DNA of 64,000 bases from Roseateles subflavus (lineage in GTDB: Bacteria; Pseudomonadota; Gammaproteobacteria; Burkholderiales; Burkholderiaceae_C): contig NZ_JASVDS010000002.1 of NCBI RefSeq assembly GCF_030285365.1, forward strand, positions 682,001 to 746,000, written 5' to 3'. The notes under the pieces were generated by a model. The model was not told the origin of the DNA. It was given only the letters and a program-made list of their open reading frames with translations, and did no database searches. The position numbers and the translations under genes were made by a program. Below, piece after piece: positions 50,989 through 59,305 of this stretch (within the stretch, counting starts at the first letter, position 1; each line of letters starts with the position of its first letter).

Positions 50989-52044
50989 TCAGGCGGCGGG
51001 CGCAGGCCCGCGCACGACGCGCACCGGCACCGTGCCGTCGAGGGCGCGGGCGCGCAGCTGGCCGCAGCCGCCGTCCACGTCCTGTCCCGCGGAGTTGCGC
51101 AGCTTGGTCAGCACGCCGCGGCGGTGCAGCTGGCGGGCGATCTCGGCGGCCCGCTCCCAGGCCGGGCGCCGGAAGGGCAGCTCCGGCACGCTGTTGTAGG
51201 GAATCATGTTGAGCACGCCAAAGCGGCCCTTGAGCAGGCGCACGATGCCGTCGAGCTCGTCCTCGCCGTCGTTCACGCCGTCGATGAGCGTCCACTGGTA
51301 CTGGATGGGGTAGCCGCTGAGCCGCGCATAGCGCTCGCCCTCGGCCACGATCTCCTCGGGCGTAAGGCGGGGGGCGCGCGGCAGCAGCTGCTCGCGAAGC
51401 GCCGCCTTGCTCGTGTGCAGGGACAGCGCCAGCGCGGGCTTCACCGGCCCCTGCGGCAGGCGCTCGAACACGCGCGGGTCGCCCACCGTCGAGAACACCA
51501 GGCTCTTGTGGCCGATATTGCCCGCGGTGCCCAGCAGCTCGATGGCCTCCATCACGTGCTCGAGGTTGTGGGCCGGCTCGCCCATGCCCATGAACACGAC
51601 CTTCTTCACCGGCCGCTGGCGGCGGGCCAGCACCACCTGCGCGACGATCTCGGCACTGGTGACCTGGCGCAGCAGGCCCGAGCGGCCCGTCATGCAGAAC
51701 TGGCAGCCCACCGCGCAGCCGACCTGGCTGGAGACGCACAGCCCGTCCCGCGGCAGCAGCACGCTCTCGACCGTCTGGCCGTCGCCCAGCTCGACGAGCA
51801 GACGCCTGGAGCCGTCCTGTGCGGGGTGCTCGCTCTGCACGCGGGCCAGCGCCTCGAGCTCAGCCTCCAGTGCGGGCAGCGCCTCGCGCAGGGTCTTGGG
51901 CAGGAAGTCCTCGATGGGGCGCTTGGCGGTGGCCTGGGGCAGGGCCTGGCTCCAGAGCCGCAGGACGCGGTGCTCGTGCTTCGGCAGGGCGCCGAGCGCG
52001 CGCAGGCGGTCCCGGATGTCTTGGAGGCTGTGGAGGCGCGGCAT
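50989..52044 (-). CDS. RlmN-like radical SAM RNA methyltransferase
   Basis: 351 residues. The radical SAM cluster motif C110-xxx-C114-xx-C117 (VGCAVGCQFCMTG) and the family features FMGMGEPAHNLEHVMEAI, STVGDPRVFERL, ALSLHTSK and RLLKGRFGVLNMIPYN are present, with the late catalytic Cys in QDVDGGCGQL. RlmN methylates A2503 of 23S rRNA and A37 of tRNA. The N-terminal region is shorter and more divergent than E. coli RlmN, so a paralog in the RlmN/Cfr group is possible. The gene is divergent from rmuC. Confidence 0.88.
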   Translation of the reverse strand: MPRLHSLQDIRDRLRALGALPKHEHRVLRLWSQALPQATAKRPIEDFLPKTLREALPALEAELEALARVQSEHPAQDGSRRLLVELGDGQTVESVLLPRDGLCVSSQVGCAVGCQFCMTGRSGLLRQVTSAEIVAQVVLARRQRPVKKVVFMGMGEPAHNLEHVMEAIELLGTAGNIGHKSLVFSTVGDPRVFERLPQGPVKPALALSLHTSKAALREQLLPRAPRLTPEEIVAEGERYARLSGYPIQYQWTLIDGVNDGEDELDGIVRLLKGRFGVLNMIPYNSVPELPFRRPAWERAAEIARQLHRRGVLTKLRNSAGQDVDGGCGQLRARALDGTVPVRVVRGPAPAA

Positions 52045-52153
52045 GGTGAGCGCCGGATTTTATGCGGCGTCGCGGCCTTGGCCGCGGTGCCGGGCCGTGC
52101 GCCAGCCGGCGTGACGGACGGCCGGCAAGCCGGGTGCCTGAGACAATCGCGCC

Positions 52154-53644
52154 ATGACTCTTGCCGAACTGCTCCTGCTGGCCTGCCTGGCCCTGATCGT
52201 CGTCCTGCTCGTGCTGGCCCTGCGTCCGCGCCAGCCCTCGGAATCCCCGCAGCTGCAGGCCCTGCTGCAGGGACAGGAAGCGCAGAGCCGCCAGACGGAG
52301 CGCCTGGAGCGCGAGCTGCGCGAGGAGCTGCAGCGCAGCAGCACGGCGCTGCGGCAGGAGACGCTCGGCCAGCTGGCGCAGTTCCAGCAGGCGCTGATGG
52401 GGCAGAGCGGCGACGCCGTGCGGACGCAGAACGAGCAGATCGACAGCCTGCGCGTGCAGCTCGCGAGCCTGCAGACCGCGCTGTCGCAGGGCCTGCAGGC
52501 CACGACGCAGTCGCTGGCGGCGCAGGCCCTGGCCGCGCGCGAGGCGCAGGACGCGGCCCAGCTGCGCAGCAGCCAGGCGCAGGCCGAGAGCCTGGCCCAG
52601 CTCGCGCAGGGCCTGCGTGAGCAGCTCAAGCAGCTGCAGCAGGGCAACGAGCAGCGCCTGGCGGAGCTGCGTCTCACCGTCGAGCAGCGCCTGCAGTCCA
52701 TCCAGCAGGACAACGAGAAGAAGCTCGAGCAGATGCGGGCCACCGTCGACGAGAAGCTGCACGCCACGCTGGAGCAGCGCCTCGGCGAGAGCTTCAAGCA
52801 GGTGGCCGACCGCCTGGAGCAGGTCCACAAGGGCCTCGGGGAGATGCAGAACCTGGCGCGGGACGTCGGCTCGCTCAACCGCGTGCTGACCAATGTGAAG
52901 ACGCGTGGCATCTTCGGCGAGGTGCAGCTGGCCGGTCTGCTGGAGCAGGTCTTCACGCCCGAGCAGTACGCGTCCAATGTGGCCACGCTGCCGGGCTCCA
53001 GCGAGCGTGTGGAGTTCGCGATCAAGCTGCCGGGCCAGCGCGAGGACGGCGCGCCGCTGTGGCTGCCGATCGACGCCAAGTTCCCCCGCGAGGACTACGA
53101 GCGCCTCCTGGAGGCCCAGGACCGCGCCGACGCGGCGGCCGTCGAGCAGGCCGCCAAGGCCATCGAGGCACGCCTGCGCCTGGAGGCCCGCACCATCCGC
53201 GAGAAGTACATCGGCCCGCCGCACACCACGGACTTCGGCATGCTCTTCGTGCCCACGGAAGGCCTCTACGCCGAGGCCCTGCGCCGCCCCGGCCTGGTCG
53301 AGGCGCTGCAGCGCGAGCACAAGGTGATGCTGGTCGGCCCGACGACGCTGCTGGCGACGCTGTCCAGCCTGCAGATGGGCTTCCGCACGCTGGCGCTGGA
53401 GAAGCGATCGGCCGAGGTGTGGGAGGTGCTGGGCGCCGTCAAGACAGAGTTCGGCAAGTTCGGCGACGTGCTGGCCAAGACCAAGAAGAAGCTGGAAGAG
53501 GCGAGCAACACCATCGATGCCGCCGAGGTCCGCACCCGCGCCATGACGCGCAAGCTCAAGACCGTGGAGGCGCTGCCCGAGGACAGCACCCAGCGCCTGC
53601 TGGCCCTGGGCCTCGCGGACGCCGGTGAGGACGAGCCCGCATGA
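52154..53644 (+). CDS. rmuC: RmuC-family DNA recombination protein
   Basis: 496 residues. An N-terminal membrane anchor (ELLLLACLALIVVLLVLALR) is followed by ~200 residues of Gln/Leu-rich coiled coil and then the RmuC domain: NRVLTNVKTRGIFGEVQLAGLLEQVF, WLPIDAKFPREDYERLLEAQ and TTDFGMLFVPTEGLYAEALRRPGLVE. RmuC limits inversions at short inverted repeats in E. coli and has a nuclease-like fold; its role near this REP-rich genome region is suggestive only. Its stop overlaps the MFS gene by 4 bases. Confidence 0.94.
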   Translation: MTLAELLLLACLALIVVLLVLALRPRQPSESPQLQALLQGQEAQSRQTERLERELREELQRSSTALRQETLGQLAQFQQALMGQSGDAVRTQNEQIDSLRVQLASLQTALSQGLQATTQSLAAQALAAREAQDAAQLRSSQAQAESLAQLAQGLREQLKQLQQGNEQRLAELRLTVEQRLQSIQQDNEKKLEQMRATVDEKLHATLEQRLGESFKQVADRLEQVHKGLGEMQNLARDVGSLNRVLTNVKTRGIFGEVQLAGLLEQVFTPEQYASNVATLPGSSERVEFAIKLPGQREDGAPLWLPIDAKFPREDYERLLEAQDRADAAAVEQAAKAIEARLRLEARTIREKYIGPPHTTDFGMLFVPTEGLYAEALRRPGLVEALQREHKVMLVGPTTLLATLSSLQMGFRTLALEKRSAEVWEVLGAVKTEFGKFGDVLAKTKKKLEEASNTIDAAEVRTRAMTRKLKTVEALPEDSTQRLLALGLADAGEDEPA

Positions 53645-54837
53645 CGGACCCCGAGCCCGCCGCGCCTGACGATCCTGCCGCCACGAAGGCCTCGCTGAGC
53701 GCCGCCTTTCCCTGGGTCATCACCAGCCTGATTGCGGTGCACGCGTGCATGTCCGTCACGCGCGTGGCCGCGAGCCTGTGGGTGCTGCGCGAGGGGCACG
53801 GAGAGATGGCCGTCGGCCTGCTGCTGAGTCTGTTCGCGCTGGCGCCCATCGTCCTGGCCCTGTGGGCGGGGCGCCTCGCGGACCGGCATGGCTTCCATCG
53901 CCCGGTGGGCCTCGGCGTCTGCATGGCGGGCGCGGGGGCGCTGGTGGCCTGGGGCTCGATGCAGCTGTGGGCGATCGCGCTGAGCGGCCTGCTGAGCGGC
54001 GGTGCCGTGGCGGTGGCGGCCGTGGCCATCCAGCGCGAGGCCGGGCTGATGGCCTCGGGGCCGTCCGAGCTCAAGAAGGTCTTCAGCTGGGTGGCGCTGG
54101 GGCCGGCGCTGTCCAACGCCATCGCGCCCATCCTGACCGGCCTGCTGATCGACCACGCCGGCTTCCGCTGGGCCTTCGCGCTGGCCGTGCTGCTGCCGCC
54201 GCTGGCCTGGCTCATCGCCCGGCAGGTGCCGCGCCACACGCCCCCGCCGCAGACGATGGCGGCCCGCCAGCGGCCCGCCTGGGATCTGCTGAAGCTCCAG
54301 TCCCTGCGCCGCCTGCTGTTCGTGAACATCATCCTGTCGGCCTGCTGGGACGCGCACAGCTTCGTCGTGCCCGTGGTGGGCCACGCCAAGGGGCTGAGCG
54401 CCTCCAGCATCGGCCTGGTGCTCGCCTCGTTCGCGGTGGCGGCCACGGGCGTGCGCCTGGCCATCGTCCGCTGGGGCGAGGCGGTGGAGGAGCTGCGCGC
54501 CCTGCGCTGGGCCATGGGTCTGGCCATGCTGATGCTGGCCGTCTATGCCTGGCTGCCGGGCACGCCGGGGCTGATGCTGGGCTCCGCGCTGCTCGGGGTG
54601 GCACTCGGTTCCGTGCAGCCCATGGTGCTGTCGATGCTGCACCGCGTGACGCCGCATGACGCCCATGGGCAGGCGCTGGGCCTGCGCATGCTGATGATCA
54701 ACGCCGCCACGGTGGGCATGCCGGCGGGCTTCGGCCTGCTGGCCGCCGCCACGATCCACGCCGCCCCCATGTGGCTGATGGCCGGGCTGCTGGGCGGCGC
54801 CCAATGGCTGGCGCGGGGCATCCGCATCAAGGCCTGA
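53641..54837 (+). CDS. Major facilitator superfamily transporter
   Basis: 398 residues with about 12 membrane segments in two halves. The MFS loop motif GRLADRHGFHRPVGLG lies between TM2 and TM3, near residue 75. The ATG overlaps the rmuC stop (ATGA), an unusual pairing. Substrate is not indicated. There is no fused domain. Confidence 0.93.
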   Translation: MTDPEPAAPDDPAATKASLSAAFPWVITSLIAVHACMSVTRVAASLWVLREGHGEMAVGLLLSLFALAPIVLALWAGRLADRHGFHRPVGLGVCMAGAGALVAWGSMQLWAIALSGLLSGGAVAVAAVAIQREAGLMASGPSELKKVFSWVALGPALSNAIAPILTGLLIDHAGFRWAFALAVLLPPLAWLIARQVPRHTPPPQTMAARQRPAWDLLKLQSLRRLLFVNIILSACWDAHSFVVPVVGHAKGLSASSIGLVLASFAVAATGVRLAIVRWGEAVEELRALRWAMGLAMLMLAVYAWLPGTPGLMLGSALLGVALGSVQPMVLSMLHRVTPHDAHGQALGLRMLMINAATVGMPAGFGLLAAATIHAAPMWLMAGLLGGAQWLARGIRIKA

Positions 54838-55094
54838 ACGGGCCTGACGTCGAGCCTGCGCGGCCCGCATCGCCGCCGCCGGGCTCGCGCCCTCGATCGA
54901 CAAATGCTTACGGGTGCTCACGGCTCGTGACCGACAAGTCGGAGTGGGCGCGATATCTTCCCGCACCCGCAGGCGATTGCCGCGGGACGTGGCAGCCGAG
55001 GAGGGCTGCCGGGCGGCCGCCCCTGTCTGCACACCGGCTCGGATCGAAGCCGTGGCGCCAGGGCGGCGAGGAGATACAGCGAGGAGAGTTTCGA

Positions 55095-55442
55095 ATGGCG
55101 ACGATTGCCCTGCACGTGGACGGGCAGGCAACCCCCTATCACGTGCACAAGACCCTGCCCTGGTGGCTGCGGCCGATCGGCCAGCCCCTGCCCAGCTACG
55201 GGCGGGCCAAGAGTTACGGATTGTGGATCGCCCCGACGAAGACGCTGTCCACCTGGTGGATGCGCCAGGCGGTGGACGCCGTCTTCCTGAACGCCGACGG
55301 CACCGTGGCGCGGGTGGTCACGGGCGTGCGCCCGTGGCGCACCGTGCGATGCCAGGAGGCGCGCTCCGTGCTCAAGCTGCGCGCCGGCATGGCCCGCCGC
55401 CTGGGGCTGGCGCCGGGGACCGCGCTCGATCTGGCGACCTGA
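55095..55442 (+). CDS. DUF192-like small protein
   Basis: 115 residues. The pattern GRAKSYGLWIAPTKTLSTWWMRQAVDAVFLNADGTVARVVTGVRPWR then LKLRAGMARRLGLAPGTAL follows the DUF192 layout of a small beta-barrel, though without the usual signal peptide. Function unknown. A good site (GAGGAG) precedes the ATG at 55095. The 55443-55598 and 54838-55094 flanks show no other gene. Confidence 0.78.
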   Translation: MATIALHVDGQATPYHVHKTLPWWLRPIGQPLPSYGRAKSYGLWIAPTKTLSTWWMRQAVDAVFLNADGTVARVVTGVRPWRTVRCQEARSVLKLRAGMARRLGLAPGTALDLAT

Positions 55443-55598
55443 TCCCGGCCGCCGCCGGTGTCACGGCGGGCCGGCCGGAGTCACCGCTGCCGCGACCCCT
55501 CGGCCGAGGCGTCGCGGGTGCCGCCGTGCGGCCATGCGCACTGACCGCCACTGGCCGCCGTTGAGCGCATCGCCGCCGTCAGGCCGCGACCCCGGGCG

Positions 55599-57644
55599 TC
55601 AGGCGGCCTCGGTCGCCATGCCCTGGTGGCGCAGCAGGGCCTCGATGCTGGGTTCGCGGCCCCGGAAGGCCTTGAAGTTGTCCATGGCGTCGCGCGAACC
55701 ACCCACTTCCAGGATGTTCTCGAGGTAGCGCCGGCCCACGGCGGGATTGAACACGCCTTCTTCCTCGAAGGCGCTCCAGGCATCGGCCGAGAGCACCTCC
55801 GCCCACTTGTAGCTGTAGTAGCCGGCCGAGTAGCCGCCCGCAAAGATGTGGGAGAAGCTGTGCTGGAAGCGGTTGAAGGCGGGCGGCGGGTTGACGGAGA
55901 CCTCCGCGCGCACCTCGTCCAGCACCTGCTGGATGCGCTGCTCGCTGCCGGGTTCGGCATGCAGGCGCATGTCGAACAGCGCGAACTCGATCTGGCGCAG
56001 CGTCTGCAGGCCCGCCTGGTAGTTCTTGGCCGCCACCATCTTGTCGTAGAGGCTGCGGGGCAGCGGCTCGCCGGTGTCCACATGGCGGGAGAGCTGCTGC
56101 AGCACCTCCCATTCCCAGCAGAAGTTCTCCATGAACTGGCTCGGGAGCTCGACGGCGTCCCATTCCACGCCGGAGATGCCCGAGACGCCGGCTTCCTCGA
56201 CCTGCGTCAGCAGATGGTGCAGGCCATGGCCAACCTCGTGGAAGAGGGTGGTGACGTCGTCATGGGTCAGCAGGGCCGGCTTGTCGCCCACGGGGGATGC
56301 GAAGTTGCACACCAGGTGCGCCACCGGCAGCTGCAGCATGCCCTCGGGGCGGCGCCAGCGGCCGCGCACCTCGTCCATCCAGGCGCCGGGGCGCTTGCCG
56401 GTGCGGGCGTAGAGGTCCAGGTAGACCTGCCCGATGACGGCCCCCTGGCGCTCCAGGCGGTAGAAGCGCACGGACTCATGCCAGACCTCGGCCGTATCCG
56501 CCACCAGGCGCACGCCGAAGACGCGTTCCAGGATGCTGAACAGGCCCTCGAGCACGCGCGGGAGGGTCAGGTATTGCTTCACCTCCTGGTCGCTGAAGGC
56601 GTAGCGGGCCATCTTCAGCTTCTCGGAGACGTAGGCCTGGTCCCAGGCCTTGAGCTCGCCGTCCGGGAACTCGGCGGCCAGCTGCTCACGGGCGAAGGCG
56701 CGCAGGGCGTCGAGGTCGCGCTGGGCATGCGGGCGCGCCTTGGCGGCCAGCTCGCGCAGGAAGGTCATCACCTGGGCGGGCGATTCCGCCATCTTGGGCA
56801 CCAGGGAGACCTCGGCGTAGTTCGCATAGCCCAGCAGACGGGCCTCCTCCTGGTGCAGCGCCAGCATCTCCTGCATGAGGGCGCTGTTGTCCCACTCGGG
56901 CTTGTCGCCCAGCTCGCTGGCGCGGGTGACGTAGGCCCGGTAGACGCGCTCGCGCAGCGGACGGTGGCTGGCGTACTGCATCACCGGCAGGTAGCAGGGG
57001 AAGTGCAGCGTGATCTTGTGCAGGCCGGGCTTGCCGTCGGCCTCGGCGGCCTGGGCCGTCTGGGTGCGCACATCGTCGGGCACGCCCTGCATCTCCTCGG
57101 GTGTCGCGTAGTGCGTCCAGCCGTCGGTGGCGTCCATCACGTGCTCGCTGAAGGCCTGGCCCAGCTCGGCCGCGCGTTCCTGGATGGCGGCGAATCGCGT
57201 CTTGGCCTCGCCCTGCAGGTCGGCGCCGGAGAGCACGAAGTCGCGGATCCAGTGCCGCAGCGCCTGCTGCCGTGCGGCATTCAGCGTGGCGCCCTGCGTC
57301 TGCTGGATGGCCTTGTACTTGGCGAAGAGCGTCTCGTCGGCGCCCAGGCCCGTGTAGAACTCCGTCACCGCGGGCAGCATGGCGTTGTAGGCCTCGCGCA
57401 GCGCGGGCGTGTTGGCCACGGCGTTGAGGTGGCTGACCGCGCCCCAGGCCACGGACAGCCGCTCGGTGGCGGTGCTCAGGAGGCGCTCCAGGGTGTCGAA
57501 GTCCGCCGGGGTGGTCGGTGCCGTCGCGTCGGCCTGGGCCTGCCGCGCGCCGGCCAGCAGTTCGGTGATGGCCGGCTGGATGTGCTCCGGGCGGATGCTC
57601 GCGAAGGCGGGCAGGGGGGCGGTACTGAGCAGCGGGTTGTTCAA
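55599..57644 (-). CDS. prlC: Oligopeptidase A-like M3 zinc metallopeptidase
   Basis: 681 residues, the usual size. The zinc motif H469-EVGH473 (TTLFHEVGHGLHHLL) with a downstream Glu near 498 (GVEWDAVELPSQFMENF) and the family's YFSPASFxMENF-like context place it in M3A (thimet/oligopeptidase A). It degrades signal peptides and short peptides in the cytoplasm. No signal peptide is seen. It lies alone, upstream of folD on the same strand but without evident coupling. Confidence 0.94.
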   Translation of the reverse strand: MNNPLLSTAPLPAFASIRPEHIQPAITELLAGARQAQADATAPTTPADFDTLERLLSTATERLSVAWGAVSHLNAVANTPALREAYNAMLPAVTEFYTGLGADETLFAKYKAIQQTQGATLNAARQQALRHWIRDFVLSGADLQGEAKTRFAAIQERAAELGQAFSEHVMDATDGWTHYATPEEMQGVPDDVRTQTAQAAEADGKPGLHKITLHFPCYLPVMQYASHRPLRERVYRAYVTRASELGDKPEWDNSALMQEMLALHQEEARLLGYANYAEVSLVPKMAESPAQVMTFLRELAAKARPHAQRDLDALRAFAREQLAAEFPDGELKAWDQAYVSEKLKMARYAFSDQEVKQYLTLPRVLEGLFSILERVFGVRLVADTAEVWHESVRFYRLERQGAVIGQVYLDLYARTGKRPGAWMDEVRGRWRRPEGMLQLPVAHLVCNFASPVGDKPALLTHDDVTTLFHEVGHGLHHLLTQVEEAGVSGISGVEWDAVELPSQFMENFCWEWEVLQQLSRHVDTGEPLPRSLYDKMVAAKNYQAGLQTLRQIEFALFDMRLHAEPGSEQRIQQVLDEVRAEVSVNPPPAFNRFQHSFSHIFAGGYSAGYYSYKWAEVLSADAWSAFEEEGVFNPAVGRRYLENILEVGGSRDAMDNFKAFRGREPSIEALLRHQGMATEAA

Positions 57645-57744
57645 GGGATCTCCCTGGGCGCGGGTGCCTCTGGTGGTGTCGATGGTACGCGGGCAGGCGC
57701 GCCGGCTCCCGCGAGCCCGGCACGCCCCTGGACGCTGCGGGGAC

Positions 57745-58605
57745 TCAGCGGCCCGCCGCCGCGCGCTCGGCCGATTCCATGGTGTTGACCAGCAGCATCG
57801 TGATGGTCATGGGGCCCACGCCGCCCGGCACCGGGGTCAGGTAGCCGGCCACGGGCAGCAGGCCGTCGAAGTCGACGTCCCCGCAGAGCTTGCCTTCGTC
57901 ATTGCGGTTCATGCCGACATCGATCACGACGGCGCCAGGCTTGATCATGTCGGCGGTCAGCACGTTGCGCTTGCCCACGGCCGCCACGACCACATCGGCC
58001 TGGCGCGTCATGGCGGCGAGGTCGGCCGTGCCGCTGTGGCAGATGGTGACGGTGGCATTGGCCTGCAGCAGCATCATGGCCATGGGCTTGCCGACGATGT
58101 TGGAGCGGCCGATCACCACGGCATGCTTGCCGCGCAGGTCCTTCATGCCGATGCTCTCCAGCATCTTCATGCAGCCATAGGGCGTGCAGGCCTTGAAACC
58201 GGTCTCGCCGACCATCAGCGCGCCGGCCGAGGCGACGTGGAAACCGTCGACATCCTTCAGCGGCGAGATGGCCTCGATGACCTTGTGATCGTCGATGTGC
58301 TTGGGCAGGGGCAGCTGCACGAGGATGCCGTGGATGGCCGGGTCGGCGTTGAGCGCCTCGACGCGGGCCAGCAGCTCGGCCTCGGTCAGGGCGGCGTCGT
58401 ACTTCTCGAGCACCGAGTGGAAGCCGACGTCCTCGCAGGCCTTCACCTTGTTGCGCACATAGACCTGGCTGGCGGGGTTGTCGCCCACGAGGATCACGGC
58501 GAGGCCGGGCTTGATGCCTTGAGGGGCGAGGGCGGCGGCGCGCTGCGCCACCTCCGTGCGAAGCTGCTTGGAGAGGGCGACACCGTCGATGAGGGTTGCG
58601 GTCAT
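57745..58605 (-). CDS. folD: Bifunctional methylenetetrahydrofolate dehydrogenase/cyclohydrolase
   Basis: 286 residues. FolD signatures are [22 protein letters not shown] (with catalytic Lys), [57 protein letters not shown] and [11 protein letters not shown]. It interconverts methylene-, methenyl- and formyl-tetrahydrofolate. ATG 58605 gives the standard start; the extra 32 upstream codons run through a terminator and are excluded. Confidence 0.97.
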   Translation of the reverse strand: MTATLIDGVALSKQLRTEVAQRAAALAPQGIKPGLAVILVGDNPASQVYVRNKVKACEDVGFHSVLEKYDAALTEAELLARVEALNADPAIHGILVQLPLPKHIDDHKVIEAISPLKDVDGFHVASAGALMVGETGFKACTPYGCMKMLESIGMKDLRGKHAVVIGRSNIVGKPMAMMLLQANATVTICHSGTADLAAMTRQADVVVAAVGKRNVLTADMIKPGAVVIDVGMNRNDEGKLCGDVDFDGLLPVAGYLTPVPGGVGPMTITMLLVNTMESAERAAAGR

Positions 58606-58624
58606 GGGTGAAAAGGCTCCGGAG

Positions 58625-58658
58625 AATGCAAAAAGCCGCTGGGTTGTCAGCGGCTTTT
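58625..58658 (-). terminator. Rho-independent terminator after response regulator
   Basis: AAAAGCCGCTG and CAGCGGCTTTT pair around GGTTGT. On the minus strand it lies about 20 bases beyond the response regulator stop; symmetry makes it usable in either direction. Confidence 0.88.
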
Positions 58659-58675
58659 CCGAGATGGGACGGGGG

Positions 58676-59305
58676 TCAGGCCTTGGGCTGGCCAGAGGCA
58701 CCGAGGGCGATCTTGAGCAGGTCGGCGACGGTGTTGGCGTTGAGCTTCTCCATGATGTTGGCGCGGTGCGCCTCCACCGTCTTGATGCTGATGCCCAGGT
58801 CGTCGGCGATCTGCTTGTTCAGGCGGCCGGCGACGATGCGCTCCAGCACCTGCGCCTCGCGCGTCGTCAGGCGGGACAGCAGGGCGTCGCGGCTGGCGGC
58901 TTCCTGGTGCTGCGAGAACTCGACGCGGGCCTGCTCCAGCATGCGCTCGACGAGGGCCAGCAGCTCCTCTTCCTTGAAGGGCTTCTCGATGAAGTCCATC
59001 GCGCCCTTCTTCATGGTGTTCACGGCCATCGGGACGTCACCGTGGCCGGTGATGAACACGGCGGGCAGCGGGCTCTTGCGCTCCAGCAGCTTGTCCTGCA
59101 GGTCCAGGCCGCTCATGCCTTCCATGCGCACGTCGGTGATCAGGCAGGCGACTTCGCGGGGGTCGTAGCGGCTCAAGAAGGACTCGGCGGAATCGAAGCA
59201 CTTCACGCGGTAGTCCTTGCCCTCCAGCAGCCATTGCAGGGAATCTCGCACTGCTTCATCGTCATCGACAACGTAGACGGTACCCTTCTTCGGAATCAGG
59301 CTCAT
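58676..59305 (-). CDS. FixJ-family response regulator
   Basis: 209 residues. The receiver domain has the DDD acidic pocket (YVVDDDEAV), phosphoacceptor D58 ([10 protein letters not shown]) and the Lys of [11 protein letters not shown]. The C-terminal LuxR-type helix-turn-helix is [43 protein letters not shown]. It should activate transcription when phosphorylated by the adjacent histidine kinase, with which it overlaps by 4 bases. Its stop codon is part of a REP-core-like AAGGCCTGACCCC (58672-58684). Confidence 0.96.
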   Translation of the reverse strand: MSLIPKKGTVYVVDDDEAVRDSLQWLLEGKDYRVKCFDSAESFLSRYDPREVACLITDVRMEGMSGLDLQDKLLERKSPLPAVFITGHGDVPMAVNTMKKGAMDFIEKPFKEEELLALVERMLEQARVEFSQHQEAASRDALLSRLTTREAQVLERIVAGRLNKQIADDLGISIKTVEAHRANIMEKLNANTVADLLKIALGASGQPKA

